DNA of 64,000 bases. It comes from Deltaproteobacteria bacterium IMCC39146 (GTDB lineage Bacteria; Desulfobacterota; Desulfuromonadia; Desulfuromonadales; BM103). How positions within the stretch are numbered: the first letter of the stretch is position 1; every line of letters begins with the position of its first letter. The translations under genes were made by a program, and so were the position numbers. The DNA lies in contig JARUHP010000004.1 of the NCBI GenBank assembly GCA_030005635.1, forward strand, positions 124,001 through 188,000, in the 5' to 3' direction. Positions 57,086 to 64,000 of the stretch are shown one piece after another. The notes beneath the pieces were generated by a model. That model did not search any database and was not told the DNA's origin. It worked only from the letters and a program-made list of their open reading frames with translations.

Positions 57086-57904
57086 ATGGCTTACGATTAT
57101 GAAAAGTCGATCCGTCCCGGCAAGCTACCGCACATTTGGTGCCCCGGTTGTGGTCACGGCATAGTAATGAAGGGCCTGATCCGGGCCATGGACACTTGCG
57201 AGCTTGATCGCAAAAACACTGCCATCGTCTCGGGTATCGGCTGCGCAAGCCGCCTGCCGGGCTACCTCGATGCTTGCACCCTGCATACCGCTCACGGTCG
57301 TGCAGCTGCTTTTGCAACAGGTGTCAAGATGGCCAAGCCTGAAATGAACGTCATCTGCTGCGGCGGTGATGGTGACGGTACTGCTATCGGTGGTAACCAC
57401 TTCATCCATGCATGTCGTCGTAACATCGACATGACCTACGTTCTGATGAACAACTACATCTACGGCATGACCGGTGGTCAGTTCTCGCCTTGTACACCAA
57501 CTGGTGACCTGGCCTCGACCACACCTTACGGCAACCCCGACCCAATTTTCGACATCTCCAAGTTGGCTATCGGTGCAGGCGCTACTTTTGTAGCACGGAC
57601 CACCGCAGCTCACCCCCGTGAGATCGACAAGTTGATCGTTAAGGGTATTCAACACAAAGGTATGGCGATCATCGAAGTTATCGATGACTGCCCGACCACA
57701 TACGGTCGCCGCAACAAGTTCCGCTCAGTCATCGACATGATGAAGCGTCTCAAAGCTGAGGCCGTTCCTATCAAGGCTGCTGCCAAGATGACTGCCGAGC
57801 AACTTGAAGGCAAGTTCCTGACTGGCGTGTTGTTCGAAGACACCGAGAAGCCTGAGTATACTGCTCAGTACGCAAATGTAATCAAAAAGGCGCAAGGCGC
57901 CTGA
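57086..57904 (+). CDS. korB: 2-oxoglutarate:ferredoxin oxidoreductase, beta subunit
   Basis: A 272-residue catalytic partner binding thiamine diphosphate phosphate groups and magnesium. Landmarks are HIWCPGCGHGIVMKGLIRAM, SGIGCASRLPGYL, HTAHGRAAAFATGVKMAKP and the Gly-Asp motif CCGGDGDGTAIGGNHFIHAC. NNYIYGMTGGQFSPCTPTG identifies the family. It begins one base after the korA stop, with AGGAGG 10 bases upstream. Confidence 0.95.
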   Translation: MAYDYEKSIRPGKLPHIWCPGCGHGIVMKGLIRAMDTCELDRKNTAIVSGIGCASRLPGYLDACTLHTAHGRAAAFATGVKMAKPEMNVICCGGDGDGTAIGGNHFIHACRRNIDMTYVLMNNYIYGMTGGQFSPCTPTGDLASTTPYGNPDPIFDISKLAIGAGATFVARTTAAHPREIDKLIVKGIQHKGMAIIEVIDDCPTTYGRRNKFRSVIDMMKRLKAEAVPIKAAAKMTAEQLEGKFLTGVLFEDTEKPEYTAQYANVIKKAQGA

Positions 57905-57928
57905 TCACTACGAAAAGGAGAAAGAACC

Positions 57929-58477
57929 ATGGCTGAACGTTATGAGCTTCGCTTTTCCGGTGCGGGTGGTCAAGGCCTGATCACCGCTGGAATCATTCTC
58001 GCGGAGGCTGCTTCCATTATTGAAGGCAAGCACGCAGTACAATCCCAGAGCTACGGCCCTGAAGCACGCGGTGGCGCCTCCAAATCAGAGGTTATCATCT
58101 CTGATGCACCAATCGATTACCCGAAAGCAACCATCGTCGATGCCTGTCTGGCAATGACTCAGGAAGCTGCCGACAAGTACGCTAACGGCATCAAAAAGGG
58201 TGGCCTGCTCCTGATTGATTCTGACTTCGTACAAAACGCACCTGAAGGAGACTTCATTGTCCATCGCGTTCCAATTATGCGCATGGCCAAAGAAGATATC
58301 GGTCGTGAGATCGTCGCCAACGTCGTTGCTCTCGGCGCAGTCATTGGTCTCACCGGTGTCGTTGCCAGAGAGACCGGCGAAGAAGCAGTGCTGCGTAAGG
58401 TCCCTGCGGCCTTTAAAGACCTGAACAAGAAGGCTTACAGCATGGGCTACGAAAAAGGCAAGGAACTGGCTGAATGA
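57929..58477 (+). CDS. korC: 2-oxoglutarate:ferredoxin oxidoreductase, gamma subunit
   Basis: A 182-residue gamma subunit with the family start RFSGAGGQGLITAGIILAEA and SQSYGPEARGGASKSEVIIS. It completes the four-subunit enzyme. AAGGAG precedes the ATG by 9 bases. It is the last gene of the operon and is followed by a canonical terminator. Confidence 0.94.
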   Translation: MAERYELRFSGAGGQGLITAGIILAEAASIIEGKHAVQSQSYGPEARGGASKSEVIISDAPIDYPKATIVDACLAMTQEAADKYANGIKKGGLLLIDSDFVQNAPEGDFIVHRVPIMRMAKEDIGREIVANVVALGAVIGLTGVVARETGEEAVLRKVPAAFKDLNKKAYSMGYEKGKELAE

Positions 58478-58502
58478 TTACCAGTTAATCGCTGTAAAAA
58501 TG

Positions 58503-58536
58503 AGGCCCGGCAGAGTATTCTGCCGGGCCTTTTTTA
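58503..58536 (+). terminator. Terminator of korDABC
   Basis: AGGCCCGGCAGA (58503-58514) pairs perfectly with TCTGCCGGGCCT (58519-58530), followed by TTTTTT. Confidence 0.9.
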
Positions 58537-58549
58537 TTGAAACTATTAT

Positions 58550-58576
58550 GGGGACATGTACTTGTTACGTGTCCCC
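58550..58576 (-). terminator. Hairpin downstream of fbp
   Basis: GGGGACATGTA / TACGTGTCCCC, 11 bp with one wobble, 29 bp after the fbp stop. It could end fbp transcripts. GGGGACA...TGTCCCC palindromes also occur in repetitive families, so its origin is open. Confidence 0.5.
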
Positions 58577-58605
58577 CTTTTGCTTTTAGATAGGAACCAA
58601 CACCC

Positions 58606-59556
58606 TCAGCCCTCTTCCTGACGAATAAACTGCTCAGCCTGCGCCACAGCTTCCTTGGTTCCGATAAAAACCGGTGCACACTGATCAAGGTTCTCAGGAT
58701 TAATATCCAGTATTCTCTGCTTACCATTTGAAGCAGCGCCACCAGCCTGTTCAACCAGAAAGGCCATGGGGTTCAACTCATAAAGGAGACGTAACTTACC
58801 ATGCGGATTATCAGTAAGATGTGGATACAAGAAGATTCCACCACCCTTGATCAGAACCTGGTTGATATCTGGGACGAACCCGCCTGAATAACGTAGCTTC
58901 GTACCATTAGCTTCGAGAGAGCGAACAAACTCCAAAGTCCCCTTAGTGAATTTGCTGCGCAAACCACCTGGCGCATAGATCTTGGCCGGGCCTTCCAACA
59001 GGATATTTTCCTGAACCAGATCAAATTCCATCAGTTGGTTCATGGCAAATTCATGCACACCCTTTCCGGTTGAGACCACCATGGTTGTGCGTGGGCCATA
59101 AAGAACATAAAGGGCGGCAACCTGATTACGGCCAGGCCGTAAAAGATTATCTCCCTCGTAAATCGAAACAATCGTTCCGACCGCAAGATTCACATCAACA
59201 AGAGAAGAACCATCGAGAGGGTCGAAGGCAATAGAATAACGGCCATTGTTCGGCACTGTTACCTCTACGACTTCATCCACCTCTTCCGAAGCCATCTTGG
59301 CAATAACACCAGAATACATCAACCGCTTCTGAATGATACGATCAGACAGGACATCAAGCGCCAGTTGTTCTTCACCATAGAGATTGGACGTTCCCGCAAC
59401 ACCGAGGTCACCAGTGCGGATCGCGTTGATGATGTATTTTGAGGCATTGGCAATTTCACAAATAATTCTGGTCAGATCGCGATCAACGCCAGTCTCACGC
59501 AAATAGCGCCGTAAATTGATTTGATACCTAGTCTGTCCTCTTTCAGCTGAAGCCAT
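58606..59556 (-). CDS. fbp: Fructose-1,6-bisphosphatase, class I
   Basis: A 316-residue gluconeogenic enzyme that hydrolyses fructose-1,6-bisphosphate to fructose-6-phosphate. The metal and substrate motifs are SIAFDPLDGSSLVDVNLAVG and GGIFLYPHLTDNPHGKLRLL, with the family's ARTGDLGVAGTSN-like RTGDLGVAGTSNLYGEEQLA near residue 50. The start at 59556 was chosen for AAGGAGG 6 bases upstream; an upstream in-frame ATG gives an unrelated leader. It is convergent with korC. It fits a cell that grows on acetate or other small acids. Confidence 0.95.
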   Translation of the reverse strand: MASAERGQTRYQINLRRYLRETGVDRDLTRIICEIANASKYIINAIRTGDLGVAGTSNLYGEEQLALDVLSDRIIQKRLMYSGVIAKMASEEVDEVVEVTVPNNGRYSIAFDPLDGSSLVDVNLAVGTIVSIYEGDNLLRPGRNQVAALYVLYGPRTTMVVSTGKGVHEFAMNQLMEFDLVQENILLEGPAKIYAPGGLRSKFTKGTLEFVRSLEANGTKLRYSGGFVPDINQVLIKGGGIFLYPHLTDNPHGKLRLLYELNPMAFLVEQAGGAASNGKQRILDINPENLDQCAPVFIGTKEAVAQAEQFIRQEEG

Positions 59557-59693
59557 AGTTTTCCTCCTTGGAATTACAAACTCGCATAGTTTAGACGATA
59601 GCAATAACATGAGCAAGAAAACATATCAAAAAGCCTTTCTTGACCCTCTGTTAGACAATGTTAAACTTAAGAAAAACAACCTTGGAGGATTAC

Positions 59694-60116
59694 ATGGACG
59701 AGCAAGAAAAAAAACGGGAAGAGCAAACACCTGACACAGAGGAACAACCTGCAGCACAAGAAGATCAGGTGGAAAAGCTGAAAGAAACGACAGAAAAGAT
59801 CTGGGGAAGCACCAAGCATGCCTGGAGCACGGCCACCTTTAAGGCCAACCAGTACAAGAATCTTGTGCAAAAGAAGATTGACCAGTCAGCGGTCCATAAG
59901 AAGATTCATGTCGCCCATGGTGAACTCGGCAAGATGATCGATGACTTACGTGAGGTGGGCCAAAAGAATATTATGAATCAGACTGGTGTCAAAGAAATCC
60001 TGGAAAGAATTGATGAGTTAAAAGCAGAAGCTGTTGCCCTTGAAGAAGAAGTTGAAAAACTTCGAACAGAAGGACCGCCACAAGAGGGTGTTCAGGAAGA
60101 GGAGAAAAACGAATAG
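59694..60116 (+). CDS. Charged coiled-coil protein, 140 residues
   Basis: The N-terminal 35 residues are acidic and Gln-rich (KKREEQTPDTEEQPAAQEDQ). A central region (VHKKIHVAHGELGKMIDDLR) and a C-terminal coiled coil (EILERIDELKAEAVALEEEV) follow. No signal peptide or membrane segment. GGAGG lies 5 bases before the ATG. It is divergent from fbp and has its own strong terminator. The family is not named; it might be a chaperone-like or envelope stress protein, but this is a guess. Confidence 0.65.
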   Translation: MDEQEKKREEQTPDTEEQPAAQEDQVEKLKETTEKIWGSTKHAWSTATFKANQYKNLVQKKIDQSAVHKKIHVAHGELGKMIDDLREVGQKNIMNQTGVKEILERIDELKAEAVALEEEVEKLRTEGPPQEGVQEEEKNE

Positions 60117-60186
60117 AACATTTCTGCCCTGCCTTCGAACCTGGCGCTGAAAACCGTAGAAACAAGCAAGAATACGTCTGCAGTTA

Positions 60187-60226
60187 TCAAAATGGCCAAC
60201 TGGCAACAGTTGGCCATTTTGATTTT
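60187..60226 (+). terminator. Strong terminator after the coiled-coil gene
   Basis: A perfect 16-bp stem (60187-60202 with 60207-60222, TCAAAATGGCCAACTG arm), GCAA tetraloop, then TTTT. Confidence 0.85.
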
Positions 60227-60245
60227 GCAGTAATTTTCAGCCCAC

Positions 60246-60563
60246 AAAAAAGCGGCCTCACGAGGAGACACGGAAAGCTCAGTTGAGACTCATTAATTAC
60301 CAGAGTTGGGCAATGGGGGATAAACACATAAAAACAGTTGACTGCAATAAACCAGACGCTAAGAAAAGCCAGGAAAGACGCAAAGGTTGATTATTCTCGC
60401 GTTTTGAGGTGGCTTTCTTTGCGGGCCTTCTCTACCCCTTAGCGCCTTTGCGCTAAATACTTACAACCGTTGTTTGGTTTATAAATGCGTATTTGGGGAT
60501 TATAGAAAAAAACTTTTATGCAGACAGACATGGACAACTATGAGCAAAAAAAGCAGCCTCACG
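60246..60563. repeat. Direct repeat pair enclosing a period-8 element
   Basis: AAAAAAGCGGCCTCACG (60246-60262) recurs as AAAAAAGCAGCCTCACG (60547-60563), 16 of 17 identical. Between them lies a degenerate period-8 inverted element (60356-60453). The 400-bp gap 60227-60631 holds no gene that I can support. Confidence 0.45.
60356..60453. repeat. Degenerate period-8 inverted repeat element
   Basis: The left arm includes ACGCTAAG (60356) and ACGCAAAG (60378). The right arm includes CTTTGCGG (60417), CTTAGCGC (60438) and CTTTGCGC (60446). The arms are partly complementary. Confidence 0.55.
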
Positions 60564-60631
60564 TAGAGCTGAGGTCGCAGAAAAGAACGAAGCTGGCAAA
60601 CCGGATACGGTCACCAGGGTACAAAAACAAC

Positions 60632-61927
60632 TTACAATGACAAACTTGCCTGCCATTCTCTCAGGATGGCAGGCCAATCCAAGCCATAGTCCTGATAAAC
60701 ATCAGCAATAGCATCCTGCCAGGGTTTCCGTTTACCGATACTTTTGAGTAATTCAGGTATCTTGTGCCAACCATAGCGATCGACCATAAAGTTGACCAGA
60801 GAATAGGATTGTTCGTAAGCGAGCAAGACCTTGTCAGCAGGGAGAGTGGAGAAAGGATTGGCTAGAGTGTCCCAGCCAAGCACACCCTCTCTTTGGACCG
60901 CCCGTTGTAAATGATGCGTTGGAGGCGAATAGAGTCTTCGTCCAGCCATTTCCGCCAGGCCCTCGTTGAGCCAGACAGGGGCACGGCGACCGGCCATAAA
61001 GTGCACAAGCACGTGCATATACTCATGGTAAAGAACTGCGGAAAGTTGATCAGACATCCGGTGCATACCGCCAAGTGGCAAACGAATTTTGCCGTCGTAG
61101 ACACCACCGGCCCAATCGGGCGAGTTGGTCACGGCAGAGAAATCCTTCTTCAGGTAGAGCAGAACCGGCACCTTGATGTCCGGGAAAAAGGCCAGTTCAG
61201 AACCCAGTTCTGTATAAGCATCTTCAAGGGTCTCCAGAATTCTGGGAGCGAGCTCTGCGACTTGCTTACCGTCTACGAAAGAGAGCTGGAAATGGCCACG
61301 ACTCTCCTGGCCCATGTCCTGTTCAACCTGCCACTCACGCTGTACCTTCTGCAGAAGCTTATCAACCTCTTCGCCGCCACCGTGTGAAATCGCCTCCGTC
61401 AGGGCATCCACAGCCTCCGCCATACGGCCGTCAGCATAATAGGCCTGACCAAGCAGGTGAAAAATGCTAGCGTTCTGAGAATTAAAACCGATAGCCTGAT
61501 CAAGGAGAGAAACCGCTTCCGCGTAACGGCCTTGTTTTAAACGAACCATCGCCTCGCCCTGCCAGAGTCGAATATCCTCATCATTATATCGACGTCCTTC
61601 CTGAAACGACTCGCCGGACGCCGTCAAGTCGGCCGAGGATAGCAATTGATAGCCACGGCCGAGGTAGGCAACGGCAAGGAGCGTGTGAAGTTGCCCTGGA
61701 TTAGCAACACGTCCCTGCAGATCATGAAGAAGCTTAATCGCCTCCTGGTAATCTTGAGCATCCAGGAATTTGACGACCTTCCGGATCTGTTCATCTGTTG
61801 AAGCAGAACTCGACACAGGCAAAGAGAAGGCGACGAACAGCAGAAGTACGAGAATTAAGAAAAGTTTTCGCAAGAACAAAACTGTCGATAGGAACGGAGG
61901 ATTGAGTGAAAATCGACAGAGCATCAT
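60632..61927 (-). CDS. Exported TPR and gluzincin-type peptidase
   Basis: A 431-residue protein with an N-terminal signal or anchor (FLRKLFLILVLLLFVAFSLP). TPR-like repeats span about residues 45-180 (DQAIGFNSQNASIFHLLGQA). A zinc metallopeptidase domain of the MA superfamily has YHEYMHVLVHFMAG (HExxH) and LNEGLAEMAGR providing the third ligand Glu. The start at 61927 overlaps the suhB-family stop by 4 bp (ATGA) with AGGG 9 bases upstream; ATG at 61936 is an alternative. By structure it is a periplasmic protease with a protein-protein interaction platform; the substrate is unknown. Last gene of a three-gene operon. Confidence 0.85.
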   Translation of the reverse strand: MMLCRFSLNPPFLSTVLFLRKLFLILVLLLFVAFSLPVSSSASTDEQIRKVVKFLDAQDYQEAIKLLHDLQGRVANPGQLHTLLAVAYLGRGYQLLSSADLTASGESFQEGRRYNDEDIRLWQGEAMVRLKQGRYAEAVSLLDQAIGFNSQNASIFHLLGQAYYADGRMAEAVDALTEAISHGGGEEVDKLLQKVQREWQVEQDMGQESRGHFQLSFVDGKQVAELAPRILETLEDAYTELGSELAFFPDIKVPVLLYLKKDFSAVTNSPDWAGGVYDGKIRLPLGGMHRMSDQLSAVLYHEYMHVLVHFMAGRRAPVWLNEGLAEMAGRRLYSPPTHHLQRAVQREGVLGWDTLANPFSTLPADKVLLAYEQSYSLVNFMVDRYGWHKIPELLKSIGKRKPWQDAIADVYQDYGLDWPAILREWQASLSL

Positions 61928-62697
61928 GGGCGACATCCCTGCTGAAGGATTGCCTGCATTTCCTCATGGATTAATCTGTTGCTGGCCATACATTCCTGTG
62001 ATTCGAGAGTCATGGGAAGACCATCGAAATTGCTGACCAGTCCACCGGCCTCTTCAATCAGCAGAATCCCTGCAGCAAGATCCCATGGTTTAAGCTTCAA
62101 TTCCCAAAAACCGTCGAACCGGCCGGCTGCAACGCTGGCCAGATCAAGACTGGCAGCACCCGGACGGCGACAGGCTTGGGCCTCTTTCTGGAACTGTTTA
62201 AAGTAATCGTAATTATTCGCCTTGCACTTCTTATGATCGTAAGCAAACCCGGTGGCCAGCAGAGAACGTTCGAGAGTGTTGATGGTTGAGACCTGAAGAC
62301 GGCGCTCATTCAGGAACGCACCACAGCCGCGCTCTGCAACATAGAAATCACCGACATAGGGGTTATAAACCACACCGAGCTCGAGACGGCCCTTCACTTC
62401 CAGGGCAATCGATACGGCAAACCAGGGGAAACCGTGAGCATAGTTTGTGGTGCCATCGAGAGGATCGATAATCCAGCGATAATCAGAACCGGTCTCTGTG
62501 TAATCATCCTCCTCGGCGAGGAAGTTGTGATCAGGATATCGCTCACGTATCAGCTTAACAATAAGGGCTTCCGCCTGTCGATCGGCCTCGGTGACCAGAT
62601 CATATTTGCCCTTGAACTCAACCCGAATACCGCTCTCAAACTTCTCCATGAGGAGCTTTCCTGCTTCAAAAGCAGCTTTTATGATCAGAGTTTTCAT
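61924..62697 (-). CDS. Inositol monophosphatase family protein (SuhB-like)
   Basis: A 257-residue lithium-sensitive-type phosphatase. Metal motifs are LAEEDDYTE (Glu-Glu), IIDPLDGTTNYAHGFP and the late ELKLKPWDLAAGILLIEEAG. By family it removes phosphate from inositol-1-phosphate or related sugar phosphates; E. coli SuhB also works with the transcription antitermination complex. The start ATG at 62697 shares one base with the stop of the upstream EI24 gene (TGATG). The peptidase gene overlaps its stop. Confidence 0.92.
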   Translation of the reverse strand: MKTLIIKAAFEAGKLLMEKFESGIRVEFKGKYDLVTEADRQAEALIVKLIRERYPDHNFLAEEDDYTETGSDYRWIIDPLDGTTNYAHGFPWFAVSIALEVKGRLELGVVYNPYVGDFYVAERGCGAFLNERRLQVSTINTLERSLLATGFAYDHKKCKANNYDYFKQFQKEAQACRRPGAASLDLASVAAGRFDGFWELKLKPWDLAAGILLIEEAGGLVSNFDGLPMTLESQECMASNRLIHEEMQAILQQGCRP

Positions 62698-63515
62698 CAA
62701 TTAGTCCCTTGCTCGGATCTCAGCATCTGCGAGGCGCCAGCATCGTAACTGATCAGGCCCTCCTCCTCACACCAGAGCCGGGTCACCCCGATCACGGCAA
62801 GAGGAATGCAGAGTAACTGCAAAAACGGAATGGCCAGAATTGCCATAACGCCGCAGGAGAAACCGAGCATGAGAAATTTGCGCGAGAAAATATATTTTTT
62901 CTGTTCCCGGAAGAACTGGCGTTTACGCACCAGGACAAAACCAAGGTATTCAAAACTGAGGAAAAACAGGGTCAGGCTAATTGCCAGCACAGTATAGATT
63001 GTATTGCCCACACCGGGGAGCAAGTTCAGTGGCAGGATCAAAACCATGAGCACAACAAAGATCCACATCTTTTTTGCTTCCAGCAGAACCGTACTCAGAG
63101 CATCTCGAAAAAAACTACCGAGAGCAAACGGTTCGTCGTTAAGATTGCCGCTCAAGACCTCTTCGGTTCGTTCCGACAGCAGATCGTTAAAGGGTGAAGC
63201 CAGCAGGTTGCCGACCACTGTAAAACTAAAAAAAACCAGAATTGCTGTCAGCAGCACGGCAACCACCCAGAGGAACCAATAAAGGACAGACCAGTACCAG
63301 GCCTCACCCTGGGGGATATATTCCACAACCGTCGAACCGAAAAAATCGAGGCCCAGATAGACCGCACCCGAGAAGACGATGGCGTTAATCAGAAAGGGGA
63401 TCAGAATATATTGAATCAGACGGGGATTACTGCGCAAGATTCTGACGCTGCGAAAGGGCGCAAAGAACCCTCTGGTAAAGTTAACAACAAAGTTTTTTCT
63501 TGCCTGCACAGACAT
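62697..63515 (-). CDS. EI24/CysZ-domain membrane protein
   Basis: A 272-residue integral membrane protein of the EI24 domain family (CysZ-like). Motifs are GFFAPFRSVRILRSNPRLIQ at the N-terminus, FTVVGNLLASPFNDLLSERT in the middle and LPLNLLPGVGNTIY, with four or five hydrophobic segments. CysZ proper is a sulfate channel; this family is broader and no cysteine genes are adjacent, so sulfate transport is only possible. The start at 63515 has AAGGAG 5 bases upstream. The first gene of the operon with the SuhB-like phosphatase and the peptidase. Confidence 0.85.
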   Translation of the reverse strand: MSVQARKNFVVNFTRGFFAPFRSVRILRSNPRLIQYILIPFLINAIVFSGAVYLGLDFFGSTVVEYIPQGEAWYWSVLYWFLWVVAVLLTAILVFFSFTVVGNLLASPFNDLLSERTEEVLSGNLNDEPFALGSFFRDALSTVLLEAKKMWIFVVLMVLILPLNLLPGVGNTIYTVLAISLTLFFLSFEYLGFVLVRKRQFFREQKKYIFSRKFLMLGFSCGVMAILAIPFLQLLCIPLAVIGVTRLWCEEEGLISYDAGASQMLRSEQGTN

Positions 63516-63729
63516 AATCTCTCCTTGAAGGAAATTAAACAAATATTCTACAAAATATCACATCTGCCACTCACGGCCAACGTCAGGCAGAGATTCAAAA
63601 CAAACTCTCGACTCATGACTCAACCCAACCTGCCTATTTAAAAGGCCACCTTTGCCTGCCAATTAAGCACAAATTTCCTAAACGACTCGAAACAAAAACA
63701 TAACTAGCTGTTTTTACATACTTTCAGAA

Positions 63730-63745
63730 CGGCACAGGTATTGAA
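63730..63745 (+). promoter_or_regulatory. Possible sigma-54 promoter of the ammonium transporter gene
   Basis: CGGCAC-N5-TTGAA resembles the sigma-54 consensus TGGCAC-N5-TTGCA with two differences, one at the normally important -12 C. It is about 70 bp before the ATG. Ammonium transporter genes are often sigma-54 dependent in Proteobacteria. Confidence 0.3.
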
Positions 63746-63815
63746 CTATGCAGTGGAGCACAGCTTGGACAATGGCGTCTGCAGCTGGGAGCACAAGACG
63801 AGGAGGTCTTTTTTC

Positions 63816-64000
63816 ATGGATTCAGCAGTCCAATCTCTTACTAATTCCGGCGATGTACTTTTTTTGATGCTCGGCGCTGTCATGGTTTTTGCCATGCATG
63901 CCGGCTTTGCCTTTCTCGAAGTCGGTACTGTCCGCAAAAAAAGCCAGACCAACGCGCTGGTCAAGATCCTCACTGACTGGTCCGTCTCCACCGTCGTCTA
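63816..64000 (+). CDS. amtB: Ammonium transporter, N-terminal part
   Basis: The frame is open from ATG at 63816 to the window end (61 codons). The sequence MLGAVMVFAMHAGFAFLEVG and TVRKKSQTNALVKILTDWSV is the conserved second-helix region of Amt/MEP/Rh ammonium transporters. AGGAGG lies 9 bases before the ATG. It begins without a long cleavable signal, as in deltaproteobacterial Amt proteins. The rest, and a possible glnB/K partner, lie outside the window. Confidence 0.9.
   Translation, partial: MDSAVQSLTNSGDVLFLMLGAVMVFAMHAGFAFLEVGTVRKKSQTNALVKILTDWSVSTVV

Noticed and set aside
58550-58576. REP/RAYT mobile element end
   Set aside because: GGGGACA-TGTCCCC palindromes occur in such elements, but only one copy and no transposase is in the window; a terminator role is simpler.

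Overview
The window looks like a chromosomal segment of a Deltaproteobacterium of the Desulfuromonadales/Geobacter type. This is inferred from the gene set, not from a marker gene: there is no rRNA or tRNA gene in the window. The set combines AcnB-type aconitase, monomeric NADP-isocitrate dehydrogenase, malate dehydrogenase and a four-subunit 2-oxoglutarate:ferredoxin oxidoreductase with pyruvate carboxylase, class I fructose-bisphosphatase, two branched-chain amino acid (Liv) ABC transporters and many two-component and c-di-GMP type proteins. Composition is moderately GC, coding density is high, and most starts carry AAGGAG-like ribosome binding sites.

Layout. 1-3.9 kb: end of a Liv-type binding protein gene followed by livHMGF (+). 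4.3-11.6 kb: a minus-strand housekeeping run, leuB-asd, ecfT-truA, guaB-guaA. 12.0 kb: a 45-residue membrane peptide. 12.3-17.4 kb: a complete second liv operon, livK-H-M-G-F (-). 17.5-21.6 kb: a Cys-rich protein and pyruvate carboxylase (-). 22-30 kb: sigma-54 response regulator, mscS, ferredoxin, MFS transporter, lipoprotein, HD-domain protein, DedA, bioA (+). 30-33 kb: agmatinase-family enzyme (+), then a CBS/nucleotidyltransferase protein and a lipoprotein (-). 33.4-36 kb: acnB (-). 36.3-42 kb: a small membrane protein (+), then a lipoprotein binding protein, response regulator and multi-PAS histidine kinase (-), beside a cheR remnant. 42.4-47.8 kb: a secreted two-module protein, comEC, a REC-GAF-GGDEF protein and a frameshifted nucleotide-cyclase remnant (+). 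48-52 kb: hisS, aspS, LysM lipoprotein (+). 52-58.5 kb: idh, mdh and korDABC (+). 58.6-64 kb: fbp (-), coiled-coil protein (+), a three-gene minus-strand operon (EI24 protein, SuhB-family phosphatase, peptidase) and the start of an ammonium transporter (+).

How the genes fit together. acnB, idh and kor convert citrate to succinyl-CoA, mdh and pyc both make oxaloacetate, and fbp supports gluconeogenesis: the core of an acetate-oxidising, gluconeogenic metabolism. The most interesting regulatory signal is a near-identical palindrome (perfect form TGTATACTGTATACA) upstream of acnB, idh(-mdh) and the kor operon, lying on the apparent -10 element at acnB and idh. It suggests one repressor controlling the oxidative branch of the cycle.

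Two families of short-period inverted repeats are scattered between genes. One has a 7-bp G-rich period (5965-6060, 24842-25011, 29765-29938) and one an 8-bp ACGCNGAG-like period (26860, 26959, 33346, 47854, 60356). One period-7 locus is a clean array of ten CGGGGTT plus ten CAGGGTT units. No CRISPR array, prophage, insertion sequence or recognisable defence system was seen.
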